From an uncultured Bacilli bacterium (lineage in GTDB: Bacteria > Bacillota_I > Bacilli_A > RF39 > UBA660), in contig CANQFH010000011.1 of NCBI GenBank assembly GCA_947598425.1, positions 1-16,761 of the forward strand: 16,761 nucleotides of DNA, given 5' to 3'. A program made the position numbers and the translations under genes. Of this stretch, positions 1 through 6,845 are shown in pieces. Position 1 is the first letter of the stretch. Each line of letters starts with the position of its first letter. The notes beneath the pieces are model-generated. The model ran no database searches, was not told the origin of the DNA, and was given only the letters and a program-made list of their open reading frames with translations.

Positions 1-205
1 TTCTAGCTGACTTTTTATGTGGTTTATCAGGAGTATATCCAGATTCATACATTGACCATAAAATTCTTCTATGAACCGGTTTTAAACCATCTCTTAAATC
101 TGGAAGTGCTCTCGAAATAATAACACTCATTGAATATTCAATAAATGATGATTCTATTTCTTGAACAATGTTATTTTCTTCTAATCTATCTCTACTATGA
201 TCCAT
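1..205 (-). CDS. gyrA: DNA gyrase subunit A, N-terminal part (cut by window edge)
   Basis: GyrA is the cleavage-religation subunit of DNA gyrase, a cytoplasmic type II topoisomerase that introduces negative supercoils with GyrB. Only the first 68 codons are present. They begin MDHSRDRLEENN and contain the conserved GyrA/ParC stretch SVIISRALPDLRDGLKPVHR followed by RILWSMYESG. The quinolone-resistance region and catalytic tyrosine lie outside the window. The ATG at 205 is preceded by GGGAGG. The gene follows gyrB by 15 bp on the same strand, so the two are almost certainly cotranscribed. That adjacency also favours GyrA over ParC. Confidence 0.95.
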   Translation of the reverse strand, partial: MDHSRDRLEENNIVQEIESSFIEYSMSVIISRALPDLRDGLKPVHRRILWSMYESGYTPDKPHKKSAR

Positions 206-220
206 TTTAAACCTCCCTTA

Positions 221-2143
221 CTAGATATCTAAATTCTTAACAAATTGTGCATTTTCTTCAATAAATTTTCTTCTAGGTTCAACTTCTTCACCCATTAATT
301 TAGAAAATACAGCATCTGCTTCAATGGCATCATCTACCGTTATTTTTCTTAATACTCTTTGGTTAATATCCATTGTTGTAACATTTAATTCTTCGGCATC
401 CATTTCTCCTAAACCTTTCATTCTCTTAATATCATACTTAGTATTAGGATTTAAACTAGCTATGTAACTATCTCTTTCTTGTTCATTTAAAACATATTTA
501 ATTGTTTTACCATGTTTTATACAGAATAATGGCGGTTGGGCAGCATAAACATGTCCAGCTTCCACTATTGGTCTAAAGAAACGATAGAATAATGTTAATA
601 ACAATACTCGAATATGAGATCCATCAACATCGGCATCGGTCATAATTATTATTTTATTATATCTTAATTTACTTAAATCAAATTCTTGGCCTATACCGGT
701 ACCAAAAGCTGTAATTATTGTTCTAATTTCTTCATTAGATAACGCTCTATCTATTCTAGCTTTTTCAACATTTAATATTTTTCCTCTTAATGGTAATATA
801 GCTTGAGTCATGGAATCGCGACCTTTAACTGCAGAACCACCGGCTGAATCTCCTTCGACTATAAAGATTTCGCATATAGATGGATCTTTTTCTTTACAAT
901 CTTCTAGTTTTCCACCAAAGTTGACAATATCTAAATCACTTTTTCGACGAGCAACTTCTCGTGCTTTTTTAGCAGCAACTCGAGCTCTAGCTGCAGTCAT
1001 AGTCTTTTCAACAATTATTTTAGCCTCAGTTGGATTCTCCATTAAAAATCTTTCAAAACCAGTAGAAAAGACATTATCTGCTAATTTTCGAACTTCAGAG
1101 TTTCCTAATCTACCTTTAGTTTGACCTTCAAATTGAGGATTAGGATGCTTACAAGAAACAATCATTGTAAGTCCTTCTTTAACATCATCTCCAGTTAAAG
1201 ATTCATCTTTTTCTTTTAACATGTTAGTTTTTCTAGCATAATTGTTAATAACTCTTGTTAAAGCTCTTCTAACACCTTCTTCATGAGTACCTCCATCATG
1301 AGTATTAATGTTATTAACAAAAGAATATATACTATCTTGATAACCAGAATTATATTGCATTGCTACTTCAAAAATAATTCCATCTTCTTCACCTTCTAAA
1401 TGGATTATTTCATTATGAATCGGAGTTTTATTTTGATTTAAATATCTAACATATTCACTAATACCACCATCATATTTAAATGTTTCACCAGTAGTATCTT
1501 TATCATCACGATCATCTCTAATAGTAATGGATAAGCCTTTATTTAAAAAGGCTAACTCTCTAATTCTAACTTTTAAAGTTTCATAATCATATATATCAGT
1601 ATCAAAGATATCAGGATCTGGTTTAAAAGAGACAGTAGTTCCGGTTCTTTCAGGTTCACAAGTACCAATTTCTGTTAACTTTTGAACAGTTTTTCCACCA
1701 TTTTCAAACTTAGTCTCATATATTTTACCATCTTTGTATACTGTAACTGTTACCCATTTCGATAAAGCATTAACTACAGAGGCTCCAACACCATGTAAGC
1801 CACCACTAACTTTGTAACCACCTTCACCAAATTTACCACCAGCATGAAGGACAGTATATACTGTTTCTACAGTAGATATTCCTGTCTTAGGATGAATACC
1901 AACCGGAATACCACGACCATTATCCTTAACTGTTACGGAATTACCTTTATTAATAACAACTTCAATATGATTACAATAACCTGCTAAAGCTTCATCAATT
2001 GAGTTATCGATAATTTCCCATACTAAATGGTGTAATCCTTTAACATCAGTTGTACCTATATACATACCAGGTCTTTTTCTAACTGCCTCTAAACCTTCTA
2101 AAACTTGAATGTCATTCTCATTATAATGTAAATTTTCTGCCAT
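221..2143 (-). CDS. gyrB: DNA gyrase subunit B
   Basis: GyrB is the ATPase subunit of gyrase and drives strand passage. The 640-residue length is normal. The GHKL ATPase domain shows the catalytic Glu43 in WEIIDNSIDEA, DNGRGIP (74-80), GGLHGVG (114-120) and the ATP-contacting QTKGRLG loop (341-347). The TOPRIM domain shows EGDSAGG (430-436), PLRGKILNVEKA (451-462) and the metal-binding TDADVDGSH (502-510). The C-terminal RMKGLGEMDAEEL ends the family core. The ATG at 2143 follows a perfect AGGAGG whose first bases overlap the recF stop codon, so translation is probably coupled to recF. Position 137, which aligns with the aminocoumarin-contacting Arg136 of E. coli, is Lys here. ParE is the alternative, but the location beside recF and gyrA at the origin supports GyrB. 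Confidence 0.97.
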   Translation of the reverse strand: MAENLHYNENDIQVLEGLEAVRKRPGMYIGTTDVKGLHHLVWEIIDNSIDEALAGYCNHIEVVINKGNSVTVKDNGRGIPVGIHPKTGISTVETVYTVLHAGGKFGEGGYKVSGGLHGVGASVVNALSKWVTVTVYKDGKIYETKFENGGKTVQKLTEIGTCEPERTGTTVSFKPDPDIFDTDIYDYETLKVRIRELAFLNKGLSITIRDDRDDKDTTGETFKYDGGISEYVRYLNQNKTPIHNEIIHLEGEEDGIIFEVAMQYNSGYQDSIYSFVNNINTHDGGTHEEGVRRALTRVINNYARKTNMLKEKDESLTGDDVKEGLTMIVSCKHPNPQFEGQTKGRLGNSEVRKLADNVFSTGFERFLMENPTEAKIIVEKTMTAARARVAAKKAREVARRKSDLDIVNFGGKLEDCKEKDPSICEIFIVEGDSAGGSAVKGRDSMTQAILPLRGKILNVEKARIDRALSNEEIRTIITAFGTGIGQEFDLSKLRYNKIIIMTDADVDGSHIRVLLLTLFYRFFRPIVEAGHVYAAQPPLFCIKHGKTIKYVLNEQERDSYIASLNPNTKYDIKRMKGLGEMDAEELNVTTMDINQRVLRKITVDDAIEADAVFSKLMGEEVEPRRKFIEENAQFVKNLDI

Positions 2144-2154
2144 AATATTACCTC

Positions 2155-3219
2155 CTAATCATTTGTTATGTTAATAACTTGTGCATTTTCTAATAAATAA
2201 CTATCTATTCTTTCTAATTCGGTAGTAGTAATAAAAGTTTGAATATCACTATTAAGTAATTTAATAATATTTTTTATTTTAAGATTATCTAATGCACTAA
2301 ATAAATCATCTAAAATAAGTATTGGATATGTTTGCTTTTCTTCTTTAATTATTTCTATTTCTGCTAATTTAAATGCAAATAAAGCGTTCTTTTGTTGACC
2401 ATTACTCCCCCATTCACTAATATTTTTACCATCTAAGTTAAAGACAATATCATCATGATGAATACCATACAACGTCTTTCCCATAATAACTTCCCGATTA
2501 TAATTCTTCTCATAATAATCTTTTAATTCATCGCTAGTCTTGTTTTTATAGCTTGACTCATATTTAATTACAAGATTACCACTTTCAAATATTTCTTCAT
2601 ATTTTTTAGAAATATTTTCATTTATCTTATTAATAAATTCATTACGATATTCATATATTTTTAAGCCATATTCAATTAACTTATTAGTTAAAATCTTTAA
2701 ATAATCATTACTCGTATTACCATTGATATACATTTCTCTTAAATAAAAATTTCTTTGTTTTAAAACTTTATTATAATTATTTAAATAAACAATATAATCT
2801 TTCTTTAATTGACTTATTTCTATATTTAATAACTTTCTTCGATTTTGTGGTGAAGCCTTTAATATCATCTGTTCTTCTGGTTCCAACAAAACAATATTAA
2901 TATTAGTAATATATTCACTTATCTTCGAGATTACATTATTATTAATTTTAACTTTTTTACCTTCTTTATTAATTATAACCTGGTAACTATTTTCTTCAAC
3001 TTCTCCTTCTATTTTAGTACTAACACTCTCACTATTTATTAAATTACGATCATTATTGGTTCTAAATGATTTAGTTAATGATAAGACATATATGGCTTCA
3101 ACTAAATTGGTCTTTCCAACTCCATTATTTCCATATATTATATTTAATTTATCACTAAAGTTAAATTCTTTATTTTGATAATTACGAAAATTTTGGAGTT
3201 TTAAGTAGCTGATTTTCAT
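2155..3219 (-). CDS. recF: DNA replication and repair protein RecF
   Basis: RecF is an SMC-like ATPase that acts with RecO and RecR to load RecA at single-strand gaps and stalled forks. The 354 residues show the Walker A motif GNNGVGKT (30-37), an ABC-type signature GSNGQQKNA (271-279) and Walker B ILILDDLFSALD (300-311). The segment LEPEEQMILKASPQNRRKLL (112-131) matches the family region LFxPEDLxLVKGxPxxRRxFLD. The middle is rich in Lys, Asn and Ile, as expected of an AT-rich genome. The ATG at 3219 has AGGT about 8 bases upstream, a weak ribosome site. The 79-bp upstream gap holds an extended -10 promoter and hairpin signals described separately. Downstream, recF abuts gyrB with 11 bp between them. 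Confidence 0.96.
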   Translation of the reverse strand: MKISYLKLQNFRNYQNKEFNFSDKLNIIYGNNGVGKTNLVEAIYVLSLTKSFRTNNDRNLINSESVSTKIEGEVEENSYQVIINKEGKKVKINNNVISKISEYITNINIVLLEPEEQMILKASPQNRRKLLNIEISQLKKDYIVYLNNYNKVLKQRNFYLREMYINGNTSNDYLKILTNKLIEYGLKIYEYRNEFINKINENISKKYEEIFESGNLVIKYESSYKNKTSDELKDYYEKNYNREVIMGKTLYGIHHDDIVFNLDGKNISEWGSNGQQKNALFAFKLAEIEIIKEEKQTYPILILDDLFSALDNLKIKNIIKLLNSDIQTFITTTELERIDSYLLENAQVINITND

Positions 3220-3246
3220 ATTATGACCTATATTCCCTCTCTGTTT

Positions 3247-3277
3247 AATAAAAAGGTATTGTTAATACTCCTATACC
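3247..3277 (-). terminator. Possible terminator or attenuator in the recF leader
   Basis: Reading the minus strand, GGTAT (3277-3273) can pair with ATACC (3259-3255), directly followed by TTTTTATT. A second, mutually exclusive stem pairs GTATT (inside AGTATT, near 3268-3264) with AATAC (3260-3256) around a three-base loop. Stems are only five base pairs, so this is weak. It lies after the comK stop and also downstream of the putative recF promoter, so it could end comK transcripts, attenuate recF, or do neither. Confidence 0.35.
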
Positions 3278-3285
3278 TAGATATA

Positions 3286-3314
3286 ATTATAACATAAATT
3301 AGGTACTTTTTAAA
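3286..3314 (-). promoter_or_regulatory. Candidate promoter for recF-gyrB-gyrA
   Basis: The minus strand reads TG-T-TATAAT: the TG is at 3294-3293 and TATAAT at 3291-3286, a consensus extended -10 element. A TTTAAA sits at 3314-3309 with a 17-bp spacer, a poor -35. The -35 falls inside the 3' end of comK. The predicted start is near 3279, giving a leader of about 60 nt before the recF ATG. Confidence 0.5.
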
Positions 3315-3754
3315 CAAAATTTTCGCCATTTTAATCGATTATTTAACTTTATGGCATTAATAAATAGTCTTTCAAAACTATTTTTAGATATTTTTATTTT
3401 AAAGATTAATTTTTTAACACATAAAACTTTAATATATTGATCACATACTTCATAATCTAATATTTTATTGGCTACTAAAATTAAACATTCTTTATCTCTT
3501 AAAGATGTTATTGGTAATAAAATTAAATTATCTTGTTCAGTTAAAATAATAGGTACTTTATATTTAATATTTAAGATTTTCTGAGCACTTTTTAATCTTC
3601 CTAGATAACTACTTCCATAAAATACACAATTATCTGCAATTATTCTTTTAGTATTTTTGTTGATAACTCTTACTTTTTCAACATCATATATAATAGTTTG
3701 ATTATTCTTTTTTAAAATAGCTATAGTTTTATTATTAATAATATAATCATTCAT
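3299..3754 (-). CDS. comK: ComK-family competence transcription factor, short C-terminus
   Basis: ComK is the master activator of genetic competence in Bacillus and binds the minor groove at paired AT-boxes. This 151-residue protein matches recalled B. subtilis ComK in order. YIINNKTIAIL (4-14) corresponds to YEVNGATIAVL. CVFYGSSYLGR (43-53) corresponds to the hallmark CRFFGSSYAGR, and VPIILTEQDNLILLPITS (67-84) to PPIMVDPSNQIFLFPTLS. ISKNSFER (122-129) corresponds to ISYNSFEN. It then ends about 35-40 residues early compared with the 192-residue Bacillus protein, so the region holding the FMLYP MecA-binding motif is absent. The ATG at 3754 has AAGGAG 7 bases upstream. The gene sits where rlbA (yaaA) normally lies between dnaN and recF. 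Family membership is well supported; a role in DNA uptake here is inference. Confidence 0.85.
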   Translation of the reverse strand: MNDYIINNKTIAILKKNNQTIIYDVEKVRVINKNTKRIIADNCVFYGSSYLGRLKSAQKILNIKYKVPIILTEQDNLILLPITSLRDKECLILVANKILDYEVCDQYIKVLCVKKLIFKIKISKNSFERLFINAIKLNNRLKWRKFCLKST

Positions 3755-3781
3755 ATGAATTCTCCTTAAAATTTATGGTTT

Positions 3782-3790
3782 ACTATAGCA
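3782..3790 (-). promoter_or_regulatory. Candidate comK promoter (extended -10)
   Basis: The minus strand shows TG-C-TATAGT: TG at 3790-3789 and TATAGT at 3787-3782, which would start RNA near 3775, about 20 nt before the comK ATG. A TCGACA upstream resembles a -35 but is about 21 bp away, too far. A second possible -10, TATAAT at 3820-3815, lies further upstream. A promoter is expected here because the dnaN terminator lies just upstream of comK. Confidence 0.45.
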
Positions 3791-3831
3791 TAGAAAAATT
3801 AAATATTTTGTCGAATTATAGGAAATAACAT

Positions 3832-3867
3832 AAAAAAATTAAGTTTTTATTTATTAACTTAATTTTT
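3832..3867 (-). terminator. Intrinsic terminator of dnaN, possibly bidirectional
   Basis: A perfect 12-bp inverted repeat, AAAAATTAAGTT (3834-3845) and AACTTAATTTTT (3856-3867), encloses a 10-nt loop. On the minus strand the stem is followed by a T-run (complement of the A-run 3832-3838), and it begins four bases after the dnaN stop codon. The stem has a single G:C pair, so its strength is uncertain. It isolates comK from dnaA-dnaN transcription. Confidence 0.7.
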
Positions 3868-3871
3868 CTTG

Positions 3872-4990
3872 TTAATATGTCTTAACTGGTAAGATTAATT
3901 CAATTAATGATTCATCTTTTACTGATTTTATTAAAATTGGTTTATCATCAGTATTTATAAGTAATAATATCGTATCATCTTTAATAACTTTTAAAGCCTC
4001 TAACATATAACGAGATGAAAAGGCAATTTCTAATTTTTCTTTATTACTACATTCAATATTCATTTTTTCTTCAGTTTTACCTATTTCACTAGCACTTGAA
4101 GAAATAGTCATTAACTTATCATCGATAACTACTCTAACAATATTTTTATCTTTACTTTGAGCTAGAAGACTTGCACGATCAACGGCGTCATTAAACTTCT
4201 TTAGATCAATATTAATCATATAAGCAAATTCATTAGGAATAAAATGTGAAGTATCGGGATAAGTACCACTTAATAAATTAGTTTGGAATTCAATATTATG
4301 ATATTTAAATAAAATCTTATTAGTAAAAATATGCATGGTAACTGTTCCTTCTTCAGTTAAAATCTTTTCTAATTCATTAATACTCTTACCAGGTATAACT
4401 ATATTAATTAAATTATTAACGATATTATCTAATTTAATATTCTTTTTAGCTAAACGATAAGAATCGGTAGCAATACATTCTAGATTATCTCCAGATATTT
4501 TTAAATTAATACCTGTAAGTAATGGTCTTACTTCTTGAGTAGATACTGCATAAACTGTTTCATTAATAATATCTTTTAAGATTTCACTAGAAATAACTAT
4601 TGGTTCTTTAGAATCTTCAATTGGAATATGAGGATAATCTGAGATATCATAACAATTTAAACTATATTCATTATTATCGGTATATATTTTAATCTTATTA
4701 GTATCTTCTTGTTCAAAATAAATTGTATCTGATGGCATTTTTCTAATAATATCTAATATAAATTTACTTTGAATAATAATACTACCAACTACCTCTATTT
4801 TTTTAATATCTACTTCAGGTATTGTAACTCTTATTGTAAGTTCACTATCACTAGCCATTAAACTTAATCCTTCATTAGTTAAATCAAATTTAATACCATT
4901 TAATATTGGGATTGTAGTTCTAAGACCAATGGCTCTTGAAACATTAGTAAGGGCCTCTAACAAAGTATTTTTATCAATAACAAATTTCAT
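3872..4990 (-). CDS. dnaN: DNA polymerase III beta subunit (sliding clamp)
   Basis: DnaN forms the dimeric ring that tethers DNA polymerase and other factors to DNA. The 372-residue length fits the family. It starts MKFVIDKNTLLEALTNVSRA with the conserved PILNGIKF at 28-35. It carries ATDSYRLA (174-181) in the position of the family TDSHRLA, YPD (244-246) in the peptide-binding pocket region, and the typical ending ELILPVKTY (364-372). The ATG at 4990 has GAAGGA a few bases upstream. It follows dnaA by 129 bp on the same strand, an interval that carries DnaA-box-like sites, and it is followed at once by a terminator. Confidence 0.97.
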   Translation of the reverse strand: MKFVIDKNTLLEALTNVSRAIGLRTTIPILNGIKFDLTNEGLSLMASDSELTIRVTIPEVDIKKIEVVGSIIIQSKFILDIIRKMPSDTIYFEQEDTNKIKIYTDNNEYSLNCYDISDYPHIPIEDSKEPIVISSEILKDIINETVYAVSTQEVRPLLTGINLKISGDNLECIATDSYRLAKKNIKLDNIVNNLINIVIPGKSINELEKILTEEGTVTMHIFTNKILFKYHNIEFQTNLLSGTYPDTSHFIPNEFAYMINIDLKKFNDAVDRASLLAQSKDKNIVRVVIDDKLMTISSSASEIGKTEEKMNIECSNKEKLEIAFSSRYMLEALKVIKDDTILLLINTDDKPILIKSVKDESLIELILPVKTY

Positions 4991-5037
4991 TTTAATTCCT
5001 TCTTTCTTTTTATTATTAATTATTGTTTTTATTATAC

Positions 5038-5055
5038 TGTTAATAATGTTGAAAA
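5038..5055 (-). repeat. Tandem pair of DnaA-box-like 9-mers
   Basis: On the minus strand TTTTCAACA and TTATTAACA are joined with no spacer. Each matches TTATNCACA at 7 or 8 of 9 positions. The tandem pair precedes an AT-only stretch leading to dnaN, the order expected of an origin unwinding system. Confidence 0.55.
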
Positions 5056-5090
5056 CTTGTATTTTATTACTTAACTCTTAGTTTTTTTAG

Positions 5091-5116
5091 TGTTAATAAC
5101 TATTTAATTATTAACA
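5091..5116. repeat. Inverted pair of DnaA-box-like 9-mers
   Basis: TGTTAATAA (5091-5099) and TTATTAACA (5108-5116) form a perfect inverted repeat with an 8-bp centre, three bases after the dnaA stop codon. It could be a pair of opposed DnaA sites or a weak hairpin. No long T-run follows directly on the minus strand, which argues against a dnaA terminator. Confidence 0.5.
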
Positions 5117-5119
5117 TTT

Positions 5120-6475
5120 TTATAACTTCGATTTAATTTCTTTTAACATGTCATTTAAAGTTTGATTATTTTGAATTTCATTTTTGATTTTATCACAACT
5201 AGCTACTACTGTAGAATGATCTCTACCTCCAAATTCTAAACCAATCTTTGCTAAGTTTTCTTCAGTTTCCACTCGACATAGATACATGGCAATATGCCTT
5301 GGTTTAGCAATATTATTACTTCTTCTTTTACTTTTTAAATCATCTACCGTTATTTTAAAATAATCCGCGACCACTTTTTGAATATGAGATATCGTATTTT
5401 CTTGATAAATATTAACATTTACATAATCTTTAATAGCTTCAATAGCAAAGTCTAAAGTAATAACTTCTGGTGTCATCATTGCTGTATATGCAAGTAATCT
5501 ATTAATTGTACCAATTATATGGCGAACATCATTAGGACAAGCATTAGCTATATATTCAATAACATCTCTATTAACTTTATCTTTAATACTGGTGTTTTTT
5601 AAATTTTGTCTAATAATTGCACATCTTAATTCAAAATCTGGAGGATAAATATCAACAGGAAGTCCCCAAGTAAAACGACTTCGTAATCTTTCTTCAATCT
5701 TCTTTAAATCATCAGGACTGCGATCACTCGAGATAATTATTTGTTTATTTTGTTGATGCAAAGCTTCAAATGTATGGAAAAATTCTTGTTGAGTAAGTTC
5801 TGCTCCGACTAAAAATTGAATATCATCTACTATTAAAACATCAACATTTCGATATTTATTTTTAAATTTATTAGCATATTCCATGGCTTTAGTGCCTTTT
5901 TCTTGTTTGGAAATACCAGCATATTCATCTCGAAAATCATTACTTGTGGTATATAAAACCTTTTTATTAGAATGTTCTTTAATATAATTACCTATTGCGT
6001 GCATTAAATGTGTTTTTCCAATCCCACTTCGTCCATATATAAATAAAGGATTACGAATAGTACCTGGAGACTGAGCCACATTCATCGCTGATATAAATGC
6101 CAAACGATTTGATTCACCAACTACATAATTATCAAAATTAAGATTAGGATTTAAATTAGTATTCCATTCTACTGTGATATCTTTAGCATCCTCTTCAACT
6201 TTATCTTCAATCTTTTCTTCTTCAACTAAATCTTCTTCAGTAACAAATTTAAATTCATAATTAATACCAGTTAATGAAAAGAATGTTTCCTCTAATAAAT
6301 CTATATGAACTGTCTTTAGTATTTGTTTATGAACTGGAAGAGGTACTTTAATAACAACTTCTTTATCATTAATACTTACTAAATGTAAATCATTAAACCA
6401 TACTGAGTAAGTAGCGGAACTAATTCTTTCCGAGATTTCTTCTAATACTTTTTGAAAAAGTTCCTGTGTTTTCAA
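5120..6475 (-). CDS. dnaA: Chromosomal replication initiator DnaA
   Basis: DnaA binds origin boxes, oligomerises with ATP and melts oriC. The 451 residues show domain I (1 to about 75), a short acidic domain II linker (about 79-100), and the AAA+ domain with Walker A GRSGIGKTH (148-156), Walker B VLIVDDIQF (213-221), sensor ISSDR (248-252) and the ERLRSRF box (262-268). Domain IV has KSKRRSNN (381-388), KPRHIAMYLCR (391-401) and FGGRDHSTV (415-423). Against recalled E. coli residues, Arg399, Asp433 and His434 are kept (Arg385, Asp419, His420), while Thr435 is Ser421, Lys415 is Arg401 and Pro423 is Ala409. The start is TTG at 6475 with GAGGT three bases upstream; no better ATG exists for a full domain I. 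DnaA-box-like sites flank the gene on both sides. Confidence 0.97.
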   Translation of the reverse strand: MKTQELFQKVLEEISERISSATYSVWFNDLHLVSINDKEVVIKVPLPVHKQILKTVHIDLLEETFFSLTGINYEFKFVTEEDLVEEEKIEDKVEEDAKDITVEWNTNLNPNLNFDNYVVGESNRLAFISAMNVAQSPGTIRNPLFIYGRSGIGKTHLMHAIGNYIKEHSNKKVLYTTSNDFRDEYAGISKQEKGTKAMEYANKFKNKYRNVDVLIVDDIQFLVGAELTQQEFFHTFEALHQQNKQIIISSDRSPDDLKKIEERLRSRFTWGLPVDIYPPDFELRCAIIRQNLKNTSIKDKVNRDVIEYIANACPNDVRHIIGTINRLLAYTAMMTPEVITLDFAIEAIKDYVNVNIYQENTISHIQKVVADYFKITVDDLKSKRRSNNIAKPRHIAMYLCRVETEENLAKIGLEFGGRDHSTVVASCDKIKNEIQNNQTLNDMLKEIKSKL

Positions 6476-6614
6476 ATTACCTCACCCCACCTTCACACAT
6501 ACTTCCTATATATCTCAAATTAATTGTAGTATAAATCAATTTTTTTTACAAGAAAAATATTTCTTTAAATAATTAATAACACTACTTTCAACATTCTCTT
6601 CTTAGGTATAATCT

Positions 6615-6643
6615 ATAATACAAGAAGTTTTTAACATTTTCAA
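6615..6643 (-). promoter_or_regulatory. Candidate dnaA promoter overlapping a DnaA-box-like site
   Basis: On the minus strand TTGAAA (6643-6638) and TATTAT (6620-6615) are separated by 17 bp. The predicted start near 6608 gives a leader of about 130 nt. The -35 element lies wholly inside the DnaA-box-like 9-mer at 6637-6645, and a second copy (6628-6636) lies in the spacer, which suggests autorepression. Confidence 0.5.
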
Positions 6644-6645
6644 CA
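6628..6645 (+). repeat. Tandem pair of DnaA-box-like 9-mers, pointing right
   Basis: TTTTTAACA and TTTTCAACA are directly joined on the plus strand. The pair faces the opposed pair at 6697-6714 across 51 bp of AT-rich DNA. Confidence 0.5.
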
Positions 6646-6696
6646 AATTTTTATTAACTTCTTAACTTTTAAACAATCTGAGTTAAGTTTATATAA

Positions 6697-6714
6697 TGTT
6701 GAAAGTGTTGAAAA
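6697..6714 (-). repeat. Tandem pair of DnaA-box-like 9-mers, pointing left
   Basis: On the minus strand TTTTCAACA (6714-6706) and CTTTCAACA (6705-6697) are directly joined. Together with 6628-6645 this makes a symmetrical array around a small inverted repeat. Confidence 0.5.
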
Positions 6715-6815
6715 CTTTTTAATTAAGAAAGTATCTAAATATTTTAAATTAATTAGTAACAAATTAATAACATTTATTTCTAAATTATAAATAGATGATG
6801 TTAAAAACTTAGTTA

Positions 6816-6845
6816 TTGACATAATACCTTAAATAATATTATAAT
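6816..6845 (+). promoter_or_regulatory. Strong promoter of the rpmH operon
   Basis: A consensus TTGACA (6816-6821) and consensus TATAAT (6840-6845) are separated by 18 bp, with a predicted start near 6852 and a 32-nt leader. The -35 is part of TTATTGACA (6813-6821), an 8-of-9 match to TTATNCACA, so DnaA could compete with RNA polymerase here. Confidence 0.8.

Larger units (their letters stand above)
4991..5119. other. Origin-associated interval between dnaA and dnaN, candidate unwinding region
   Basis: This AT-rich, gene-free interval holds four copies of a DnaA-box-like 9-mer: minus-strand TTATTAACA at 5046-5038, TTTTCAACA at 5055-5047, TTATTAACA at 5099-5091, and plus-strand TTATTAACA at 5108-5116. 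After the tandem pair the minus strand continues as GTATAATAAAAACAATAATT, then AATAATAAAAA, a run partly in TAA/xAA triplets that resembles the DnaA-trio arrangement of B. subtilis. In B. subtilis the matching dnaA-dnaN interval is where the origin melts, so by position this is the likely unwinding element. The box assignment is by resemblance only. Confidence 0.6.

Noticed and set aside
750..1015. TTTTCAACA copies inside gyrB (and one near 3675 in comK) as further DnaA boxes
   Set aside because: They encode Val-Glu-Lys on the minus strand and are single, so codon use explains them.
810..1124. Plus-strand open frame of 104 codons
   Set aside because: It lies entirely inside gyrB on the other strand; the product is low-complexity Ser/Ala/Leu without family features.
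6480..6497. GC-rich patch upstream of dnaA as a special origin element
   Set aside because: On the minus strand it reads as overlapping AGGTG/GAGGT ribosome-binding sequence just before the TTG start, which explains it.
6640..6822. Minus-strand open frame of 60 codons in the oriC interval
   Set aside because: It has no convincing ribosome site, covers the DnaA-box-like repeats and the rpmH -35, and encodes a Leu/Asn/Ile-rich string typical of AT-rich noncoding DNA.
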